Assembly: GCA_903813345.2 (NCBI GenBank)
Contig: CAIIXF020000006.1
Coordinates: 16,930,348 to 16,994,347 of the forward strand
DNA length: 64,000 nt
Origin: Owenia fusiformis
Lineage: Eukaryota > Annelida > Polychaeta > Sabellida > Oweniidae
Direction of reading: 5' to 3'
The position numbers and the translations under genes are program-made. This document shows, piece by piece, positions 1-12,200 of the stretch (positions are counted from its first letter, which is position 1; each line of letters begins with the position of its first letter). The notes under the pieces are model-generated. The model did no database searches. It saw nothing but the letters and a program-made list of their open reading frames with translations, and had not been told where the DNA came from.

Positions 1-705
1 TAAGTTATAATGATTTTATCAATGGCAACTATATTATTTTGTGTTTAATTGAATAGACTTCATTTCCCTGAAAGTACAAGCCAAAATCATTCGTATTTAC
101 AAAGTTATGTTACAAAAGCTGGGTGGCATTTTTGTGTAGAATCCATTTGTGTCTGCAAAGGAATGGACATTTACAACATTTAGGCCTAGAGCAAATGTTG
201 TAAAGCTAATAAAATTTGACCCACTTGGGCTACACATCTGAAATTTCTCAAGGTGCTTTTGCATTATGTCTACTTTAATATGCCAAAGGACAAGTCTATA
301 TGTTAATAGACAAACAAGTTATGCAACGTAAGGTGGGTGTCATTTCTTTTGTGTCACCCTGTACAATTCTCAAACTGTATACATCATTTTTCATCATAAT
401 CAGGATAGGCCCCATGTGCATCTAACCACGAAACTATCTCATATTACCCTCAATCCATCATGCATGTTCTCATACTACAAATGTGTAGCCTAAAATTATT
501 AATTAATAAAAAGGCTTCAGACTAGAAAATAATCACATGCTTCATTAGGAATAAGATGTGTAGAAGATATTGCCTCTGGGGTCTGGTTATCATATTGATA
601 ATTACAGTGAAAATGAGATATGGTTAGGATTCAGAACAAAATCTATTTTATTCCATAATAACATGTTTTCCCTGGGAAAATAACAGGGAATAAAAGTGTT
701 ATTTG

Positions 706-808
706 AAAAATCCCGTATCAGATCCCGTATCAGCCAAAATCCCGTATCAGATCCCGTATTGGATCCCGTATCAGCAAAAATCCCGTATCAGATCCCGTAT
801 CAGAAATA
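706..808. repeat. Minisatellite of the 12-mer ATCCCGTATCAG
   Basis: The 12-mer ATCCCGTATCAG and close variants occur about eight times. They are arranged as a higher-order unit of two 12-mers plus a short A-rich spacer, repeated three times. It is not coding. Confidence 0.85.
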
Positions 809-1041
809 TTCCCGGTAATTTCTCTTGAGTTTTACGCTTTTCGTCTAGCACATCTCTACAGGAAGTAAAAATATCGTTTGGAAAATTGAAATTATTATCA
901 TCTAGTTTACGTCTATTACTGTGACAAAGGTCTATTACTGTGACAAATATGTCTAGGTATGCAACAGAGGATGTTGATGACTTCATTAAAATTGAAAAAA
1001 AATATTATGAAATAAATAGGTTATTGATGGTCGTGATGGAC

Positions 1042-1177
1042 TATGGATTTATTCCTTGAGAAAATATGATATTGGCCTCAGAAAATATCATATTCATTGA
1101 CACTCGGGCTATCACCCTCGGTCAATATGATATTTTCCTTGGCCAATATCATATTTTCCCTCGGAATAAAATCCATA
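1042..1177. repeat. Foldback (inverted) repeat
   Basis: The left arm begins TATGGATTTATTCC and the right arm ends with its near-complement GGAATAAAATCCATA. Within both arms AAAATATGATATTGGCC and its complement recur, so about 53 bases on each side can pair around a loop of about 30 bases. It resembles a foldback MITE; no clear target duplication was identified. Confidence 0.75.
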
Positions 1178-1291
1178 TTCCATCCCTCCCATTAAATAAC
1201 CTCTATATATTGAGTTATATTTCTAGTATCCACTTAAAACAAATCTGAGTGTATTTTTATGGTAAAAATATTTACAAATTGAACTTGAATA

Positions 1292-1384
1292 ACAAGGCAT
1301 TAACATGCAAAATGTCACCACCTGCCATTTGTTACAGGTGTCAAACGCCACCAATAAAAAAGTTGGAGTTTATAATGTCACCAT
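1292..1384 (+). repeat. Dispersed repeat, ACAAGGCATTAACATG family, copy 1
   Basis: It starts ACAAGGCATTAACATG, continues AAAATGTCACCACC, and later has AAGTTGGAGT. The same order of blocks recurs at 4711, 6735, 10672 (truncated) and 33340, so this is a multicopy short element, SINE- or MITE-like. Superfamily unknown. Confidence 0.75.
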
Positions 1385-2934
1385 TTAAATTACTCTTGAT
1401 TCTCAAATACTGCCCAGGGTACTATACAGCATATACATGACAAGAATATTGTTCCTCAAATATTACCCTTTGTTCTCTTTGATTGCATGTACAACCTGAT
1501 TGAATGTTGAGATTCGCCTAAAAATAGACAGGCCCATCCTTCAAGATAGGGTTTCATTGCTATAGCAGCTATGAAAAGAATTGAAATACCCTTGGATCAA
1601 GGATGAGATACATCTACATCTACATCTGACATGTCTTACACTCATCATATTGAGAGATAAAGAGATGAACTATTTTTAATGAATCATTACTGCTAATCAC
1701 TGTAATCAGACATGACACTGTAATACATCGATCCATTATTTAACAATACTGTACACAGATTCAAGATATAGGTGATGATTAGAAATCAATAACATATGCT
1801 GAAAACACATTTTGTAAACTTGAGACGAATGGAATAATTTGAGAGAATACATGAAGTTAATTAGAACACAGTGATCTCCCCATAGTTTCTCAAAATCCTA
1901 ATTTTCTCCCCTGGGTTTCCATTTCAAAATCCTAATTTGATCTGTTTTAGTCAAAATATATATACATGTAGTTTCACTGGCAATTTTTCTGTTGGCTATT
2001 TTAGATAGTTCCATTCAAAAATGAACAAAATCTATAATTGGTTTTGTAATAATGAATCACACTATTAGACTATATATTTCAATAAATTATAGACATGTAC
2101 ATGTAAACATTTGAAGATTCTGAAAACATTGTTGTTCAAATAACCATGTAACAATTATAAAATATTTCAATTTGAATAAATACCTTTTGTAAAATAAATA
2201 CATAATATGAATATATACATTTACCATATACAGATATAGTGTATCAATATTATTAAGTTAATAAATACTGGTAAATAACATCTAGTTACTTGTAAATATT
2301 AAGTATTGTTTTAATAGAACACATAAGACATGAATAGAATCAATAATAAATCAACAAGATCTGAACATGACATGTATTTACATAATATGAGAAAAGGACC
2401 TTGCACAGTCATTTTAAATCTTATGGAGCCAGTTTAAGGTTTTTAAAACAGAAATGATTTCTCTCAGATATGACACACTGAACAATCACATTTATCAAAA
2501 GTAGAAATATGTTAGTTCTCTGATATGATTCAACTAAATTCACAAGAGCAACTTAAATTGCACTGCAGAGACATCTTTTTAAATTTGCTTGTCAAAATTC
2601 CATCTTGATACGATGTCATGAAAAAATATATAATATTAAACCATATAGCAGCATAATTATGATAAAAAGTTATTTGAAATCTGGATATTTTGTGGCTGCC
2701 TTCTTAAATTAAATTCCAAGTGAATACTATGCCCAGTGAGTTTGTTTCTGAAGAGGCATGTTTAAAGCTGATCCAGAAGATAAATTAAAACTAAAAAAAT
2801 CAAATAAACCTATCAGTTGCTTAATAACAGCAGCTTTGCTCTTTGTGTGTCCTCTCCATTTATAAAGATAATTATTTCTAAATTACCTTACACTATCTTC
2901 CTATAGTAGGTTAACACACTACAATTTTAGAATT

Positions 2935-3205
2935 CACTTGGTAACCTAGAGTTAGGCACTGATCTAGAACTCATACAGTGACCTAGAATTTTTACAGTGA
3001 TTTAAAAATCACAGCGATGTAAAATTCATAAAGTGATCTTGAACATATAAAGTGATCTAGAGCTCACAGTCATCTAGAATCATCTAGTGATCTTGAGCAC
3101 ATCCAGTGACATAGAATTAAAAGTGATTGAGAACTCACACAATGATCTTGAAGTAACAGATAGAATTCATAATGAACCTATACAATGACAGAGTTTTATA
3201 GTTCA
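2935..3205. repeat. Degenerate tandem repeat of about 21 bp
   Basis: Imperfect repeats of a unit like CAGTGATCTAGAACTCATA run for about 270 bases just downstream of the HORMAD1 stop codon. They probably fall within its 3' UTR. Confidence 0.6.
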
Positions 3206-3281
3206 CATGGTGATCACATGTTCATGCTGCTCCAACAGCTTGTTGAGAATGCTGCCTGATCGAACGGTACATTGTTCTATC

Positions 3282-6200
3282 TCAGACTATAATAGCCTTG
3301 GACGTTATGCTTGCCTTGCGACGTTTCCTCCCTCTCTTGGTGGGGCTCATATCTTGCGATTGGCTGTTGCTGATCTCAAACTCCTCCTACATAAGAAATC
3401 GATGTAAAATACTGAAATTGTTTTAACTGCAGCAATTGATTCTTTCTATTTGTTGCCATCTCAATATCGGTGCCTCTTTTGGAATATAAGGAGGACAAAG
3501 TTACCTAAATAGCATTAGTTCGATTCAGTTTCATCAACACTAAAACAGGTGCATGGTCAAGTCAGGTATATAGTAGAAGCATACAGAAAGGAGGAGGAGG
3601 AATCATTTATTCCTTTTAAGGGATTAACTGTGTGTCAATACGCAACATATTGATGCAAGAAAAATTAAAAAAGCAAGGATGGAAGGGGTTGAAAATCAGG
3701 AAAACATTTCAGAGAAAACATGTGGGTGGGTTGTTTGCATCTACCCTGTCTCAAAGTCGAAATTATTTTATCATCTCTAGAACAGATTTTCCTGGAGGTA
3801 ATGCATTCGCCTAACATATGCACCTTTTTAAATCCCCAGGAAATGGCCAAACTCAAACATATGACTGTCCAAAATCTGTTGCGCTAACTTCCCTCCTCCT
3901 TTACCCAAATTTGATAGAAATTAATTCAGTCTTTTTTAAGTTATTGTATATAATCTAAATTGTTCAGTAAATACAATTTTATGTATAATATGGGTGTTAA
4001 TGGTACATTAAATTAGAAATCAGTATTAATCTAAAATTATCTAGGTGAAATTGTTAATCTTACCCCCTCAATGGTTGACACGGTTCTCTTTCTTTTCCCA
4101 GCAGATTTCTTTTCTGGACCATCTCCCTTCTCTGTCACCTGAAACAGTTTTCAATACATACATGTTCTGTATAGTATTCTTACAAATACTACACAGTACC
4201 TCTCAATAATCTCCAGGGGAAGATGATAAGTTCCAGTTAAAGGCCCCGTGAAAAGTTTGAAAAGCTTTGTTTAACCACCCAAATATTATTTGTCATGACA
4301 TGAAATGACTAAATGAGTAAATACATAATTGATGTATAATAGTAATACTAAGGTAAACATTCCCCTGCCGGGTGCTTATATATTGTACATTTCGGGGGAG
4401 CAGCATATTGCCCCAGTTAGCTGGATCGCACACACTCATGCAGGTAGGTTTGGTATCTCCCTAAGATTTATGTTGTTTACACCACAACAGTGCCAGGATA
4501 AATGAAAATTATAGTAATGGTTTTTGCCATCAGGGCATTTAAACAAGTACATGTAATTTATGAGAGAAAAGACATTTGATTTTACAAATTGCTTTGAGTA
4601 GGTAATTAGCTAGATCTAGGTCACAGTAGTATAGGTACCTGTACCATGTCTTCACATGACTGTATTGCACTGAAGCCTATTGAAATGAACACCTTTATAA
4701 TAAAGGGAACACAAGGCATTAACATGCAAAATGTCACCACATGCAATTTAATTTGTTACATATACCAGATACCAGAAATGACCGCAAAACACCATTCACA
4801 AAAAAAGTTGGAGACTATTACAATATATATGTCAACACTTCTGATGGTGACATTATTTCCATTTCTATTTCTGGACATCCCATTATATATTATCTGAAGC
4901 TGTTAATGTGAAGTTTTGAACATCTCTCAATATGAACAATTACTAGAGCAAGTTCCAGCAGTGTTCACTTTAGACAGGTTTTACTGTTCATAATTATTTT
5001 ACTGCTTGTAATCTCAACTGAAAATGAAAACTTACTTGAGGTATATCACACTCATCTTTATAGTGGTCTTTTCATTTACAATATCAAAGTGGCTATTTGC
5101 TGACAAAACATCAAATGTATATAAATCAACTGAACATAATCATATGACACAGGATAACAGTCTGATTGACAGAGCTATTTTAAGTAAGGCTAAAATGTAC
5201 CAGAAGACATGGGAAACTAGCACAAATGTTGAAACAGCTGTTATATGTGGAAGTGATGACAACACTTCACTTTCAGGTTATGAAGAAGATGACCGTGACA
5301 ATGACTTGATCATGTACAGTGAATGTGGAAAATGTGGAAGTGGAACCCTCATTGCAGTATTATCTAGAGCATGCCACGAGAGCAAGGTGTATCATACAAA
5401 ATACACAATCCCGTTACCTGAAGATGATGTGCTGTCTACAGTTGAGCTCAAGTTAAATTATGTCAGGGAAACAATCTTAAAGAAAACAAGACCTTATATT
5501 TTCACTGGGCATTCATCTTTTATAGATTTCAAAGAAATCGGGCTACAACAGCCCATTTATATCGACCTAGTTCGTGATCCAGTCAATAGATGGATATCAC
5601 TGTTCTACTACATGCAACAAAGTAACCATCACAAGGGGCAATATCCTAAATCGGTGGATTATTGTATTAAGCTTTGGATAACAGAAACCTGGTGTTATAG
5701 ATCAAAAGACATTGTCAAATGCTTACAAAATAGTCCATTTAAAGGATGCAAATATGGAATGGTTACTCCAGCCTATAAACGCTGGTTCACTGGGAGGTAC
5801 ACTAACTCAACTACATGGTCAATAGCAAGAGCAAAACATAATATAGAACGTTATTATAAGTTCATTGGCCTTACTGAACATTTTAATGATACCTTAAAAG
5901 GACTTGAAATAATTATTCCACGTTTTAAACAAGGAATTCTCACAGACGTGTATAGAAATACAACGAATAAAAATGTAGGTCATCACAACCCCAATCCCAG
6001 AAATTCAACATTGGTGTTAATGAAAAAGTTATTAGTTGATGATTATGATATATATGAGTTCATACGTCAACGATTTTACATTCAATTAAAATGTTTAGGA
6101 ATCAGATGATTAAAATTACATATCATTTCTGAACTATTAAGCCAGACTGACATGAAATAGAAATGAAAGTTCTGTTTTTAATTTTAATTTTGAAAGTCCA

Positions 6201-9200
6201 ATTCTATGGAATTGTAAATGCAGACAGAAATAAAAGGCAAGAAATTGATTGGAAATTAACTAAATTAATTGGAAACCATGTCCAATGACATTGAGCAAGC
6301 GACAGCCGACAGATAAAGCAAATTAAAACATGTATCTTTCTCTGCCATCTTGAAAAATGCCAATCAGTCAGGTACATGTATGTGATTTTGAAAACCAGTG
6401 AGACCTCGGGATTTACTTTTATTTGCCAATGGATAAGGAGACCATTGTGTGGATTAAGGAATTGAGCAATTTTGGTAAACCTAGCACAAAATAAATGATA
6501 TGTAATATAATATAAGCTTACCTGGTGCTGTTGTTCATCTTGAAGGATCTCTTTGGTAGATTTCTTTTTATGGCCTGACAATGTAATCCCTTCAGTCCTG
6601 GTTGCTAGACTTACAATCTTAAATAAAACATCAAAGAGATATAAACACTCGTTGAATTCTTCCAAATTGTCATTCAATGTTTCTCAAAGGATGAGGTCAG
6701 GTTTAAATCTTTTTGAATGAGAAATATATTTTAGACAAGGCGTCAACATGCAAAATGTCACCTGCCATTCATTACAGATGCCAAACTCCAAACGCTGCTT
6801 TTCCAAATGCCAACCGCCATACACAATCCACAGAAAAGTTGGAGACTATCACAAAATGTCACCACTTGTAGTGGTGACATCCAAAATAAGTAGGGCCCAT
6901 GCATTTACAGTAACTCATAAAAAAACTAAAGGAGCACAAATATGACTTTACACGTGTATCTGATGCTTCACAGTGACATAATTCTTACATCATCAACTGT
7001 TGCTTTCCCTTTAGATTTCTCATTAGTATTTCCTTTCTTGATTGTTTGTTGATTTTCTGGCTCAGGTTGGGCCTCAGGCTCCACTCTCTGTTGGTTCACT
7101 GAAGATTTGTTGAAGTATTTGGGTAGACCTTCCTTCAGAATCTTGTCTCTATTAACTATCTTACCCAGTCTTTAATATAAATAATTGCACATAACAATAC
7201 CACTATGCTTCAGATCAATTAAAAATAAACTATATGTAGATCTAGTTTATATAATTTAAAATAAGGTGAAATAGTGGAATAGGTAAGGAAAAGTGACCAC
7301 TCCTTAAAGAGAAGCATTTCCTAATCGATTAAGAAATTTTGGAGACTTTAGATGATAGTTTAGCTTTATGCAGTGCAGTATGTATTTTTATCAGTTCATA
7401 TATTCTATCTTTGTTTTAATGAAATTTTTTGAAGACATGAAAGTCAACAAATCCATTTCAATATACCGTTTTCCTTTGGTGGGATTCTTGATAAATCCTT
7501 CCTTTTCCAATCTGTTCAGTAATCCTGTAGCAACAGTCATTTCAACACCAAGTCTACGGGCAAAGCTTGGCTGCAATACACGGGACATCTCTGTACATGC
7601 CATCAGGGCTCGTCTCCATAAGCACATTGCCTGTAATAAATTACTGATGTTTTAGAAAGTCATTTCAACACCAAGTCTACGGGCAAAGCATGGCTGCAAT
7701 ACACGGGACATCTCTGTACATGCCATCAAGGCTCGTCTCCATAAGCACATTGCCTGTAATAAATATAAATAAAGAATAACAAATGTTTTAGAAAAAGTCA
7801 TTTCAACACCAAGTCTACGGGCAAAGCTTGGCTGCAATACACGGGAAGTTTGTTAGTGGAAGTTTGTAATATTTTCAATAACCAGCATCCAAGAGCTTAC
7901 CTGAACTCCTAAAGAGGATAGGCCACTAAGTTTTATATCTGTTGGTTGTAAGTCTGCATCATTTGGCTGCAAATATAATATAAAGTACAATAATACAGGC
8001 AGATAAAAGTTTGTCAAATGGTATCTCTTTATGTGTTCATGAAACAATTTTTTGATCAACTAAAATCAAAAAGTTTAATTTCCCTAAAAGACCATGAATT
8101 AAAGGTACATTGTATTCAGTAAATAGGTAGGGTAAAGAGTTTCTCAAAGTCGTTTAATCTTGTCCAAGTAGCAATATTTTGTTATTTCTATCGCTCAGAA
8201 TTCCTTTAACTTACAATCCAAAAGTTGACAAATATGTTTGCCCTTTCCTGATTGTGAATGAACATTGTTAACTTGTTTTGTATTTTGCCCTCCATTACAA
8301 AGGTTTAGATTTATCAAAATAAACAATTATATAATAAAAATAAAAAACCTTACATCAGCACATGAGTTGCAGATATGTCTTTCTGGAGCATCTTCTTCTA
8401 ATGTGATGAGGAAACAAACTCCATGTTGCCAATAGTGACAGACTGCACAGAGAATCATCAGACCATCATCCTATAACAGAGGTACATCTGGGTGTATATT
8501 TCAGATTGTTTTTCTATCAGTGATATCATTGGCATTCAATAGAAGCCCATGGTGATATTTACTTTAATTCACAGAAACTAGATGGGGAGGGAGGCTTTTC
8601 ATAGCATTTTCTCATTTTCAAAATATGTTGCTTATTGTTTCTGAATTTGAACACATATTCAGTAGACGAATAGTCTGTCCTAAACTTCATAAAATATGCA
8701 AAGCTTATTCCCATTGCATGTGTTATACATTCTGAACATTTATGCAGAATCATTTAATTGCTATGCATTTTTAGGAAGAACGTATCTGCACAAATATATG
8801 CTGACCTCATTGCATCCACAGGGACATTGTACACCAAGGTCTTCCGTTAAGTCTTCGTTGTAATCCTGGGAACCTGTCGTGTCTACAGCTTGGTCAGTTG
8901 AACCTTAAAACATAGGAAACAACAGTGTGCATTCATATCAGAAAATACATGCACTATGCAGTCTCAATTTAATTTTTTGCATTTTTTTTCAAATGAACAT
9001 CTAATCATTCAGAATTGTATTATTTGACCTAAAATGTAATTTGATGATGCTGAGTAAACTTGTAATCCTTGTGTTTAAATGTACTAAGTATTAAAATTAT
9101 GCTTAAACATTTTTTAAATGCAATTTCATATTCTGAACACAAATATCTCTGCTACTCTCATATCTCCCCAAACAAGCAGCAGTCAGGATTTTCCAATATC

Positions 9201-12200
9201 ATGATATCTCCTGGCTATTATATGTGAACCCATAAGACAAACACTGACTAATTAGTTGGCCCGGCTTTCACAAGAATTAGTTGCCCTCACCTTCACAAAA
9301 TAACTATGAATATACCTGGTAGTTGGGCAGATGTATGGAGCCCTGAATCAGCTCTTGCTGGGGTGGCTCGTCTTTGACTGAGTTTTGTGTCGCCAAGTTT
9401 CACAATCTTCTTCCCCTCTGGTGTAATGCTGGGTACCTTGGTAAGAAAAGTTATCAAGAATTTTTTGCAATGTTAGTAGTTTTTGCAAATGTCATAAAGA
9501 ATTAGCCATTGTACTTGCCTAATATGGAGAGATTTTTATTTTGCTTCAGGCAAAATCATGATCTTTAAAAACATTCAGATTGTTACTATTTTAGACCATT
9601 TTAACTTCAGGTCTTATTATTTTAAATTGAAAGTATGTTACAGACAAGAAGCTAAGATATGGTTTGTCGTGAAAAAGGAGCTCATATACCTGAGATTAAA
9701 ATGAAGGTTTGCCATAGAAGTTTAGATCTTAGAGTTTGAAATGAAGGTGTTCAAGACAAGAATACTAAATCTTGTAGAAATGAGATTTGCCACAGATATG
9801 ATCATCTATGATACCTGTTGTTCATTGTCTTGGTCCATAGGAGACCCTGACACAGGACTTGGGCCCTCTTCTGGAGAATTTCCTAGTGTTGGCTCAGCAC
9901 CAACAGAGGGCTCTGGTGGTTGCTGGGCAATAGTTTCAACAACAACATCTTGGTTTGCTGGTTCAGTTTTTTCTCCAACATCCTTGGTTTGTTCACTTTG
10001 CTCATCTTGCATCTCAAATTGTTTCCCGTCAGTTTTGATTCTCAGTTTGACAGTGTGGAAAGGTGTATTGACATCCCCGACCTTGATGTTCATTGGTTCT
10101 TCGTCAAATCTGAAGCCATCAACGTCACATGACTGGAAACCTGGGGGTTCGTATTCAGCAGGAGTGACTGAAACATATTCACTGAATGATATAGTAAATG
10201 TTCCAACACAATAAACACATTTTTATAATTTGGAAAGACAGGTTTTGCATTTCCTATTTGCATTTTTTAAAACTAATAATTTTGCTTTCAAATGTGTGAA
10301 TGTTAAACTGACCATCATCAAAATAGAGTAGTTTCATTGACATAATGACATCATCAGGAAGAGACTTGAGGGTCTGCGTAAGCACAACTATTGTCCTCAG
10401 CAATCTGATTGTCGCCTTTTTTGTCTCAGCAGCAGAGAAAGCACTAGAGATCTTCTTGTCATTCCTGGAAAAAAGTTAACAATTACATTTTATTATTTAC
10501 ATACATGTGATTTAATTTTATTAAAGATTAGAGCATTTAAATCATAGGTGATACTTAATTAATCCATATATAACTTTAGGCCAATGACTTGTGTTTATTA
10601 GCTTACTAAAAGTGTTATTACCCTTCCCCAAATAAAATAACTTCAGCTTTAAAAATGAAACGTCTAAATATACAAGGCATTAACATGACAAAATGTCACC
10701 ACCTAGTTGCTCACAAAATTATGAGTTCAAACTTGCAGATGATTTTTTTTTAAATTGGTCAATTTGAAGTAAGTTGAAAAAAGAGCTTTTTATCTTGAGA
10801 ACGTCAGTGAAGGTCTAGTCTTAAATCTAAAAAATAATATGAGATTATAATTATATATATTAACTACAAGTTACCTAATTACAATATATGTAAAATAAAC
10901 AAATACATTTGGCTACAACCCAGTCATTCGTTTGCCGCAAAACAACAGCCTTTACCAACATATGTAATGATACTTTAGAGTAAATCGTGAAATATAAGGC
11001 GTAAATGTTAGATGTCTAATAATCGTTTTTCTAATAGCATGAAAGGTGAGCGGCCAATCATGCGATGCCATAGATAGGTAGCTGCTCTGGGCACTGTACT
11101 CCCTGTACTAATGGCTTTTGGAAGAAATTTTAGACTTGAAAAGGGGTAGCTGCTCGAGGCACTGTACTACCCGCGGGGTGATTTAAAAAGGTAGCTGCTC
11201 GAGGCACTGTACTACCTGGATGTTCAAGTACGAATATCATTTACTGTCGAACAATCAGATAAGGATGCCGTTCGTAGGCAACCTTGCATCGGTGATAACG
11301 GGATAAGATAGTGCGCTCGGACTCCTATCTTCGGATCGCAGTTATCCGGCCTGAATGCAACACGTCGTGTTGTGATACCTGAATGTTTGACGTTAGAAAG
11401 ATCAATGAGAGAAGTCAGATAGATAAATACATTGATCCTTCGATATAACTGAATTCGTGTCTTGAAGATGTAAATACGATATAATTACATTTGTAAATGA
11501 ATGTAAATGAAAGATGGCCTCAATTAATTAGGTGTTGTGGTGGGGAGGTTGGTGGTTAGCTGAAAAACTAAACAGGTGTCTTTGTGTTAGAATGTTTCCA
11601 ACACGAAGGCACCTAAACGAATGAAGGGGGCGGAGTTAGATTAACAGATATAGTTTCACTGTAAGTGTCTCACACTGACCATCGCTCGTTCTCAGCGTGG
11701 TGGGAGGAGCTAAAGTGTTGACTTTCATAAACCACAATTATTTCCATACTATGCTAATTATTTTGGAAAAAAATCAGCCAGTCTAAACAGTATTTGTTAA
11801 GTTATTGGAAGTTTTTAGAATTAAAAAACTGTGGGGGAAAATGCATTAATGAAGAAAGGAGACACATGTTTGTACTCAACAAGAAACTATAAAAGCATGC
11901 CAACAAACAAACAAACAAGAAAACAAGCAGTGAACAGTTTGTCTTTACAAGAGTCACCTGTAGATATCAACCCCACTTTGGTTATCTGTGTAGGAAAACT
12001 TGAAGGTGTATGACTCTATAACAGTCTAGAAGTAAAGCAAGGCGGAATATATTCACACATCAAAGAAATAACCATGCATCAAATCCTGTCTCTCCCCCAG
12101 AAACGCTAGCTACTTCCCAATCACATCTGTATTTGGAGGGAGGATACACAAGGGCTTGATGCAAGACTGTGAGGGAATTTAGTATAATGCAGCAAGGAGT

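Larger units (their letters stand above)
1..3281. other. 3' flank of the HORMAD1-like gene, no gene seen
   Basis: This AT-rich stretch lies downstream of the minus-strand HORMAD1 stop codon and probably includes its 3' UTR. No open frame resembles a known protein. It holds a minisatellite (706-808), a foldback hairpin (1042-1177), one copy of a dispersed repeat (1292-1384), a single-ended copy of the CAGTGATCTCC repeat near 1869, and a degenerate tandem repeat next to the stop codon (2935-3205). I could not choose a poly(A) site. Confidence 0.6.

Noticed and set aside
1869-1935. Full CAGTGATCTCC element
   Set aside because: Only one end is recognisable; without the second end or target duplication it is just a fragment.
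6204-6677. 157-codon minus-strand frame
   Set aside because: It reads through a real HORMAD1 exon (6617-6522) in frame and into introns; only the exon part is supported.
9741-10214. 157-codon plus-strand frame
   Set aside because: It lies over HORMAD1 exon 10167-9815 on the opposite strand, whose minus reading matches the HORMA family.
10313-10464. Reading this exon as part of a separate MAD2-type gene
   Set aside because: Its phases join exactly to exons at 12025-11958 and 10167-9815, giving one continuous HORMAD1 HORMA domain.
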